18,302 nucleotides of DNA, from positions 1-18,302 of the forward strand of contig UQQQ01000044.1 of assembly GCA_900543165.1 (NCBI GenBank), given 5' to 3'. The notes beneath the pieces are model-generated. The model was given only the letters and a program-made list of their open reading frames with translations. It had not been told where the DNA came from and made no database searches. Each line of letters opens with the position of its first letter. Within the stretch, counting starts at the first letter, position 1. Positions 13,171-18,302 of the stretch are shown one piece after another. This stretch comes from an uncultured Dialister sp. (GTDB taxonomy: Bacteria; Bacillota; Negativicutes; Veillonellales; Dialisteraceae). A program made the translations under genes and the position numbers.

Positions 13171-13193
13171 GCGGTGCTTTTATTACGCACCGC
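13171..13193. repeat. Hairpin after the porin gene
   Basis: GCGGTGC (13171-13177) and GCACCGC (13187-13193) pair around a nine-base loop. No T-tract follows, so it may protect mRNA ends rather than terminate. It resembles the TGCGCCGCACCA pieces of the intergenic repeats. The spacer 13059-13290 otherwise shows nothing recognisable. Confidence 0.45.
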
Positions 13194-13290
13194 ACCACCC
13201 CATTGACTTCACAGGACCCGTTGCGCCTTTTTCCTGAGGCCCCTGAACTTTGCACCAAAATCTTTTTTCAAAAATATTTGCAAAAACCCC

Positions 13291-13319
13291 TTGCAATTTC
13301 CAGAAAGATTTGTTATTAT
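13291..13319 (+). promoter_or_regulatory. Promoter of the tRNA pair
   Basis: TTGCAA (13291-13296), 17-bp spacer, TATTAT (13314-13319), about 38 bp upstream of tRNA-Trp. Confidence 0.75.
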
Positions 13320-13357
13320 ATACAAGTCACATGGATGATGACTTCCATCAAATAGAT

Positions 13358-13433
13358 AGGGGCATAGCGCAATTGATAGAGCAACGGTCTCCAAAACCGT
13401 AGGTTGGGGGTTTGAGTCCCTCTGCCCCTGCCA
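13358..13433 (+). tRNA. tRNA-Trp (anticodon CCA)
   Basis: Acceptor AGGGGCA (13358-13364) pairs with TGCCCCT (13423-13429). Discriminator G and an encoded CCA end follow. The anticodon stem-loop ACGGT-CTCCAAA-ACCGT gives anticodon CCA; the T-arm has TTTGAGT. It reads UGG codons and shares a transcript with the tRNA three bases downstream. Confidence 0.97.
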
Positions 13434-13436
13434 CAT

Positions 13437-13513
13437 GGCCCAATAGCTCAGCTGGATAGAGCACTTGACTACGAATCAAGGTGTCGGGAGTTCGAATCTC
13501 TCTTGGGTCACCA
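13437..13513 (+). tRNA. tRNA-Arg (anticodon ACG)
   Basis: Acceptor GGCCCAA (13437-13443) pairs with TTGGGTC (13503-13509, one G-T pair). Discriminator A and an encoded CCA end follow. Anticodon stem-loop CTTGA-CTACGAA-TCAAG gives anticodon ACG, normally deaminated to ICG by TadA so that CGU, CGC and CGA are read. The T-loop has TTCGAAT. It starts three bases after tRNA-Trp. Confidence 0.97.
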
Positions 13514-13520
13514 GCCTGAA

Positions 13521-13550
13521 AGCCAGTACCGATCACGGTGCTGGCTTTTT
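13521..13550 (+). terminator. Intrinsic terminator of the tRNA unit
   Basis: AGCCAGTACCG (13521-13531) pairs with CGGTGCTGGCT (13536-13546, one G-T pair) around ATCA, followed by T to 13550. It lies seven bases past the CCA end. Confidence 0.92.
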
Positions 13551-13660
13551 CGTGTTTGGACTTATGTACATAGAGCAGAAGCCCTGCGCATGGCAGCGTT
13601 TCTTTTGTTTTTGGGGAAAAGTGCGTTCGACCACGAAGGGATGGTGCGCTGTATCCTTTC

Positions 13661-13692
13661 AGAGTGAGACATATTTAGAGTGAGACATATTT
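13661..13692. repeat. Perfect 16-bp tandem duplication
   Basis: AGAGTGAGACATATTT occurs twice in direct succession (13661-13676, 13677-13692), about 190 bp upstream of the autotransporter promoter. It could be a regulator-binding repeat or a replication slippage product. Between 13551 and 13881 no gene is convincing; the 67- and 132-codon ORFs there look random. Confidence 0.6.
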
Positions 13693-13881
13693 GATCATGA
13701 GTATTATGAGGGGATGCTTTTTTGCTATGTGACAGCTCGCAGGCACAGAGAAGACTGCATGAAGAGAATGTCCCGGAAAAAGAACGGGAGCCGGTGGCAG
13801 CTGTGGCATGATCCTTGGGGTGTCGGTTGTCTTTTTCTTGAAATTCATTTTCGTTGCTGTTGGAATAAAATGAATGACAGC

Positions 13882-13910
13882 TTGATATGGTGGCGATGGA
13901 GGAGTATATT
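13882..13910 (+). promoter_or_regulatory. Promoter of the autotransporter gene
   Basis: TTGATA (13882-13887), exactly 17 bp, TATATT (13905-13910). The start site would be near 13917, giving an 85-nt leader with the hairpin at 13925-13973. Confidence 0.65.
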
Positions 13911-13924
13911 AAAATAAGAAATAG

Positions 13925-13973
13925 ATAGCATGCGTTATTTTCCTCGGGGGAAAAATACAACGCATACTGCTAT
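13925..13973 (+). promoter_or_regulatory. Leader hairpin upstream of the autotransporter RBS
   Basis: ATAGCA/TGCTAT, TGCGTT/AACGCA and ATTTTCC/GGAAAAAT stack into one stem with a three-base bulge (13965-13967) and a small loop near 13944-13948. No T-tract follows, so it is not a terminator. It ends 20 bp before the RBS and may stabilise the mRNA or bind a regulator. Confidence 0.5.
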
Positions 13974-14002
13974 ATGACTGGTCGTTCTATATGGAGGGCT
14001 CT

Positions 14003-16508
14003 ATGATGAAAAGAAAACAATCTGTATTGATGATGGCAGTTATGACTGCATTGTTAACTCCAAATTTCGGGGGGGGTGTTTGCTGCCGGCTTGTCTGACT
14101 TGTCGACATTGCCGAAAGAAAACTTTGTAGTCACTGGCAGTAATCCGGGTACCTATGGGAAATATGATTCAAAAACAGGAACTTTTACCTGGACCAAGGA
14201 AAACCAGACGGCCCAAGGGGATAAGCAGGGCGATATTATTTCGGTATCAAAAGGCACATCCTTGAAAATTCAAAACCTGGACTCTTTAAATTTCAAGGAA
14301 GAGCTGGATTCCACTACAGCCAAGCAGTCTGTAGATGGTGCTCTTAAAGCTTTTGAGGGCGCTTCTGTAACCATGAACGTCAAGAATCTGAATTTTGGCA
14401 GCAAAGATACAGTACTGAAAGCTGATCAGGGGCTTCATGCCTATGGCGGGGCCATAGATGTCAAGGCGGACAATATCTATGGGAACGTACGAGGATCCGG
14501 TTTTCTCATGAACCAGAGTGTGAAAAGCGGCAATACTGTCCATCAGGGGAAACTGACTGTTCATGCGAATCAGAATATCGATCTGACCAGCAATTATCGT
14601 ACGCTTGTCGGAACCCAGTCATATCAGCAGACGCCGGGAGAAAGTGGTACAGCGGTATCAAAGATCACCGCAGACGGAACCATTGCTCTCCATGTGACCG
14701 GATCTGAATCAGGGCAGGCTGTTGTCAATGTGGTAGCAACCAGTTGGGGAGGACCAGACCAATTGGTGGGTGGTGGTGATGTGGACCTTACGATCGCCGG
14801 GAAGAAAGGGGTCACACTGAGGAGCGATCATGGGATCGGAGTTAACAGCAGCTTGAATATTGGTGGCAGTGATGCCAATCAGGCAAAGATTGCTATCACA
14901 TCCGAGGAGGGAGATGTATCCATTCTCTCCTCTGGCAATGCCATTCAGGCTAATGTGAAAAATGATCATAATACCCAGGCGGTATCTCATATCGAGGTAT
15001 CCGGAGCCAATGTCAATGTGGTGAGCCGGAATGGAACCGCGCTCCTATTGGGGCGCAATGCTAGAGTGAACGTAGGCACGAATAGGGATCAAGGCGTGGT
15101 TCAGATCTCCGGAAAGGAGATGGCTGCTGATGTGGGGCATGGCTCTCAGCTGACTATGGGAAATGGTACGAATGATACTACCATTCAGCTTAGCGGTCGA
15201 ATCAACGTAGCAGATGGCGGCATGGTCACGGTGAAAGATAAGACAACCACGGTCATCGATGCCGATTCTCTAGGGGCAAAGGCTCTGGTTTCCGTCGGAG
15301 GTACCGGGAAATTTACCGCAGAAGGAAATGCCAAGCTGGTTGTCAAAGGGGCTGATACGGGGGCTGCTTTATATCAAAAGGATGATACAAGCTCGCTCGA
15401 ATTTTGGCAGGCGAAAAATACCAGCTTTGACAATCCATTCCAGTATTTGGATGATGCGGGGACGGTCAAGGCCGGTATCACCGAGGCCAATCAGCAGGGC
15501 ATTGCTGGCTATATCGCACCATCTGTCGCCATTGCTGCGACAGGCAAGAATGATAAAAAAATGTCTGCTTTCCTTAGAAATGGGAAAACCTCCTATAATG
15601 ATGCCATTGGCATCGGACAGGCAGGTGGCATCGGGCACAGCACCTATGCCGTGACGGGCCTTTTCACGGATGCTCTCACGGACCGTGAAAATACACCGGA
15701 AAAGGATCTGTGGGCTAAAGGGTTCCATAGCAAAGAAAACATCGACGGTCTTGGATTTGAGGGCGGCGGTCTCTCTCTGGATACCCAGTACAATGGCACT
15801 GTAGTCGGTATGGATCTCTATCGGAAAGCCAATATCACTGCAGGTGTAGCTATCGCCTATGCGGATGGGAATAGCAGCAGCTCTGATGGGGTCGCTTATA
15901 CCAGAAATGATGCGACCTATCTGGGAGCATCTTTATACGGTCTGAAAGACCTCGGGGGCTATCGTCTGGCAGCGGATCTCTCCTATGTGGGCGGCAGCCA
16001 TGACATCATCCAGTATAATGCAGATAAAGTCATCACCGCAAAACCGGATACTGAAGCATGGACTCTTGGCGTGAAAGCCATGAAGGACTATGATCTGGGA
16101 GAGGGCATCCTGACGCCCTATGCAGGCCTTCGCTATCTTCGTCTCACCACAGACAGCTACACCTCCAGTGCGGGTCTTTCCTATGACAAAGAAAACCAGA
16201 ACCTCTTCCTTCTGCCGATCGGGGTAGATTATTCCCTCCATCTGAACCGCGGCAGCTGGGATGTCAAACCGTATGCAGGCCTTAGCTACATTTGGACCAT
16301 GGGCGATAGAAATGCCGATCAGACCGTATCCTTCGGCACGGCATCAGATGTCTTCTCCTATGACGTGGCTGATGCAGGCAGCTTCCTTGGCAAAGTAGGA
16401 GTCACTGCCTCCAAAGGAGTCTGCACATTCGGCGTAGGCTATGCGTACCAGACCGGCAGCAGCGCAGACAGCTCCACTTGGACGCTGCAGGCCTCTTATG
16501 CCTTCTGA
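14003..16508 (+). CDS. Phase-variable (frameshifted) type V autotransporter
   Basis: A surface protein that would export its own passenger through a C-terminal beta-barrel. ATG 14003 (or 14006) follows GGAGGG and encodes a signal peptide (basic KRK, hydrophobic SVLMMAVMTALL). Eight G at 14069-14076 then shift the frame, so translation stops at TGA 14096-14098 after 31 codons. The body continues in another frame from 14076 to 16508 (810 codons). With seven G the two parts join as ...NFGGVFAAGLSD, with a plausible cleavage site after VFA or VFAA, giving 834 residues. Passenger: residues about 30-560 of that form, Gly/Asn/Thr/Val-rich and beta-helix-like with no enzyme motif. Autotransporter barrel: about 565-834, from DLWAKGFHSKENIDG to the terminal aromatic LQASYAF. 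GTG 14076 has no RBS and would leave no signal peptide. The passenger is less GC-rich than the barrel. Function probably adhesion or aggregation; not shown. Confidence 0.87.
14069..14076 (+). repeat. Poly(G)8 tract in the signal-peptide coding region
   Basis: Eight G in a row, between a signal peptide in one frame and the mature protein in another. Lengths of 7 or 10 G restore one continuous reading frame; 8 and 9 do not. This is the classic contingency-locus arrangement for slipped-strand phase variation. Confidence 0.8.
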
Positions 16509-16527
16509 TCTCATAACATCATGTAAT

Positions 16528-16572
16528 AAAACACCTTCTGATGAGTCTCTTATCTCACCGGAGGGTGTTTTT
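16528..16572 (+). terminator. Intrinsic terminator of the autotransporter gene
   Basis: AACACCTTCTG (about 16530-16540) pairs with CGGAGGGTGTT (16559-16569) with two G-T pairs, followed by T to 16572. Confidence 0.8.
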
Positions 16573-16673
16573 ATTTACGGAAGTATGAGATAGAAAATAG
16601 GGCTTTTGCTTATGCTTTGGTGGTTCTTTTGAGGAAGACGCGAATTTATCGCGCGGATCACAGATTCCTTTCT

Positions 16674-16693
16674 TTTAATCAGCGTCTCTTTAA
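16674..16693. repeat. Degenerate end of the hairpin MITE
   Basis: TTTAATCAGCGTCTCTTTAA matches the right end of 7388-7554 with two differences. The bases just upstream (CACAGATTCC) also recall its inner arm. Confidence 0.5.
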
Positions 16694-16735
16694 TTCGCCT
16701 TTTGGCGTAACATACTCCCGTGCAGGACAAAAACA

Positions 16736-16744
16736 TGATATAAT
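16736..16744 (+). promoter_or_regulatory. Extended -10 promoter of pgi
   Basis: TGATATAAT is a perfect extended -10 (TGnTATAAT). No good -35 is present at 16-18 bp, which is usual for this promoter class. The start codon lies 55 bp downstream. Confidence 0.65.
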
Positions 16745-16798
16745 AATTATCGATAAATGACAGCAGCTATGGGCTGCCCGGTGAAGAGGGGTATATGT

Positions 16799-18193
16799 AT
16801 GCATTTTCAGGATGAATTGACCATCGATATGACGCATTTTTCCGGCGAGGGCTGGGGGATCACGGAGGAGGAGATCGATGCCTGCAAGGAGCGCATCCGT
16901 GAGGCGGCGCTTTCTGTAGAGCGGCTTCGGAAGAGCGGGAAGGGGCCGGACGGCAGTCTCGTGCTTTTCCCGCATCTGCCGTATCTTCTGGAGGAAGAGA
17001 TCCTGATCTCCAAAGAGGAGAGGGAGAGGCTGCTTGCTCTCTCGAGGCTGGCGAAGGAGCAGGATATCGTGGTGTCGATCGGTATCGGGGGCTCGTATCT
17101 TGGAAATCAGGTGCTTTTTGATCTGTTCTGCGGACAGTACTGGAATCTGATGACGAAGGAGGAGCGCCACAGGTATCCGCAGCTGTACTTTGCGGGGCAA
17201 AATCTGGATCCGGTGAGTCTTCTCTCGCTGGTGGACCGTATCCGGCGGAGTTCGCAGGCGGCGTGGTGGAAGCACAAGGTGCTGCTGGTCGTGAATTCGA
17301 AGTCCGGGACGACTTTGGAGCCGGTCATGGCAGAGCGGGCGCTGCGTGAGATGCTGGGGAAGTTCTGCGAGGTGAGCGTCATCGCGGTGACGGACAAGGA
17401 GAAGGGGACGCTGCGTCCTCTGGCGGAGAAGAATGGCTGGCCGTGCTTCACAGTGCCGGATGGCATCGGCGGACGTTTCAGCATTTTCTCTCAGGTGGGG
17501 CTGGTCTTTGCGATGCTTTCGGGGATCGATATCCGGGATTTCCTTCGCGGGGCGAAGATGACGGAAGAGGCATGCCGCAGTCTTTCGTTTTCGGAGAATC
17601 CGGCGCTGCAGCTGGCGGTCCGTAAGTATCTGGCGCGGGAAAATCATGGTGTCGATGCGGAGATCATCATGCCGTATGGGGACAGTCTCCGTTCGCTCGG
17701 CTGGTGGTATGCACAGCTTCTGGGTGAGTCTTTGGGCAAGGCGCTCACGGTCTCCGGAGAAGAGATCCACTATGGCCGTATCCCGGTCGCGGCGGTGGGA
17801 ACGACGGATATGCATTCTCTGACGCAGGAGCATCAGGAGGGGAAACGGAATAAGCTCGTGCAGTTCATCTCAGTCAGGGAAGCCCGCGAAGACGCGGATA
17901 TCCTCTGTGATGAGGGGGAAGAGAGCGGCCCGGTCCCGCTTTCTTACATGCTGCGTGCGGCGCAGCGGTCGGATGAGGAGACGCTCGCGCATGATGGCCG
18001 CATGAGCTGTGACCTTATCATGAGAAGGTGTACGCCGTTCCATGTGGGGGCGCTCATGTATTTCCTCTTCCTCACGATCGCCTACGAGGGGGCTCTTGCG
18101 GGTGTCAATGCCTATGACCAGCCGGGGGTCGAGAGTTATAAGAAGATCCTCCATGCGGATCTGAAAGAGTATATCGTGAAGCATAAGAAGTGA
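16799..18193 (+). CDS. pgi: Glucose-6-phosphate isomerase
   Basis: Cytosolic enzyme interconverting glucose 6-phosphate and fructose 6-phosphate in glycolysis and gluconeogenesis. The 464 residues are close to the usual short bacterial form. It shows SIGIGGSYLG (93-102), the phosphate-binding SKSGTT (167-172), GIGGRFS (222-228, R226 matching the conserved active-site arginine), GESLGK with the catalytic glutamate E310, TDMHSLTQ with H339, and ESYKKIL with the catalytic lysine (K448 or K449). I chose ATG 16799: GAAGAGGGG lies just upstream and the family N-terminus starts here, whereas the in-frame ATG 16757 lacks an RBS and lies about 13 bp from the -10. It is a single-gene unit. Codons end in G more often than in brnQ and thiW, which favour C. 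Confidence 0.96.
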   Translation: MHFQDELTIDMTHFSGEGWGITEEEIDACKERIREAALSVERLRKSGKGPDGSLVLFPHLPYLLEEEILISKEERERLLALSRLAKEQDIVVSIGIGGSYLGNQVLFDLFCGQYWNLMTKEERHRYPQLYFAGQNLDPVSLLSLVDRIRRSSQAAWWKHKVLLVVNSKSGTTLEPVMAERALREMLGKFCEVSVIAVTDKEKGTLRPLAEKNGWPCFTVPDGIGGRFSIFSQVGLVFAMLSGIDIRDFLRGAKMTEEACRSLSFSENPALQLAVRKYLARENHGVDAEIIMPYGDSLRSLGWWYAQLLGESLGKALTVSGEEIHYGRIPVAAVGTTDMHSLTQEHQEGKRNKLVQFISVREAREDADILCDEGEESGPVPLSYMLRAAQRSDEETLAHDGRMSCDLIMRRCTPFHVGALMYFLFLTIAYEGALAGVNAYDQPGVESYKKILHADLKEYIVKHKK

Positions 18194-18247
18194 CTAGTGA
18201 CTGGTGGCTGGTGACTAGGGATTAGGAATAAGGGAGTAGGAATAAAC
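18194..18247. repeat. Heptamer-period array after pgi
   Basis: CTAGTGA, CTGGTGG, CTGGTGA, CTAGGGA, then GGAATAA, GGGAGTA, GGAATAA in register. The remaining bases to 18302 contain GGGGCTGTGAAATAATAGC, reminiscent of the stem at 1767-1815, but no complete hairpin within the window. Confidence 0.65.
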
Positions 18248-18302
18248 AAGGGGCTGTGAAATAATAGCTCCATGAACACAAAAAAGGACTTTCGATTTTT
18301 GC

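Noticed and set aside
12312..13190. 292-codon minus-strand ORF
   Set aside because: Antisense shadow of the SLH porin gene, with no RBS and no family resemblance.
13562..13960. 132-codon minus-strand ORF and 67-codon plus-strand ORF (13714-13917) upstream of the autotransporter
   Set aside because: No RBS, protein-like composition or recognisable motif; they overlap each other and the promoter region.
14076..16508. Autotransporter starting at GTG 14076 as an intact gene
   Set aside because: No RBS is present and the product would lack a signal peptide, while a complete RBS, ATG and signal peptide lie just upstream in another frame.
16679..17833. 384-codon minus-strand ORF
   Set aside because: Antisense to pgi; its Arg/His/Leu-rich translation is typical of a shadow frame.

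Overview
The window reads as the chromosomal replication-origin region of a diderm Firmicute (class Negativicutes: a Veillonella, Megasphaera or Dialister type; the genus is not resolved). Three points support this. A Firmicute-style dnaA, dnaN, S4-domain gene, recF block and a T-box leader occur together with outer-membrane proteins: an SLH-domain OmpM-type porin and a type V autotransporter. Genes left of about 5.3 kb all lie on the minus strand, and genes right of about 6.5 kb (including two tRNAs) all lie on the plus strand, as expected for forks leaving a bidirectional origin. DnaA-box-like 9-mers cluster on both sides of dnaA.

Layout. 58-1119 recF (minus) with its own terminator. 1120-1817 non-coding: an ancestral REP-like palindrome split by a 310-bp MITE-like element, then two tandem terminators. 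1818-3142 S4-domain gene and dnaN, overlapping as TGATG. 3143-3681 origin sequences plus a 290-bp nested inverted-repeat element. 3682-5283 dnaA. 5284-5560 DnaA boxes and the probable dnaA promoter. 5600-6470 repeats only. 6539-7273 a kinase-fold protein of LPS-kinase type. 7388-7554 a hairpin MITE. 7699-7981 promoter and T-box leader, then 415 bp of repeats, then brnQ (8398-9693). 10285-10797 thiW with terminator. 11154-13058 promoter and SLH porin. 13291-13550 a tRNA-Trp/tRNA-Arg unit with promoter and terminator. 13882-16572 an autotransporter unit. 16736-18193 pgi.

Most interesting is the autotransporter. Its promoter, strong RBS and signal peptide are intact, but a run of eight G inside the signal-peptide region puts the 810-codon body out of frame. 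Seven (or ten) G would give a continuous 834-residue protein. This is the architecture of a slipped-strand, phase-variable surface protein, seen here in the OFF register, although a homopolymer sequencing error must be excluded.

The second theme is the spacer DNA. Nearly every intergenic region is a mosaic of the same modules in a recurring order: 9-bp-period GAACC arrays, a 'CAATCAAAGGACGGCACGCC' block, a 'CTGAACCC' block, 7-bp-period arrays resembling cyanobacterial STRR repeats, an 'ACTGCCTTCGGGCA' block, a 95-bp 'CTTCGACTCAG...GCTCAGGATGACG' repeat, and REP-like palindromes. Two different MITE-like elements have inserted into these repeats rather than into genes.

Functionally the window holds replication and repair initiation (DnaA, beta clamp, RecF), nutrient uptake (branched-chain amino acids, thiamine precursor), envelope proteins (porin, adhesin-like autotransporter, possible LPS kinase) and central carbon metabolism (Pgi).
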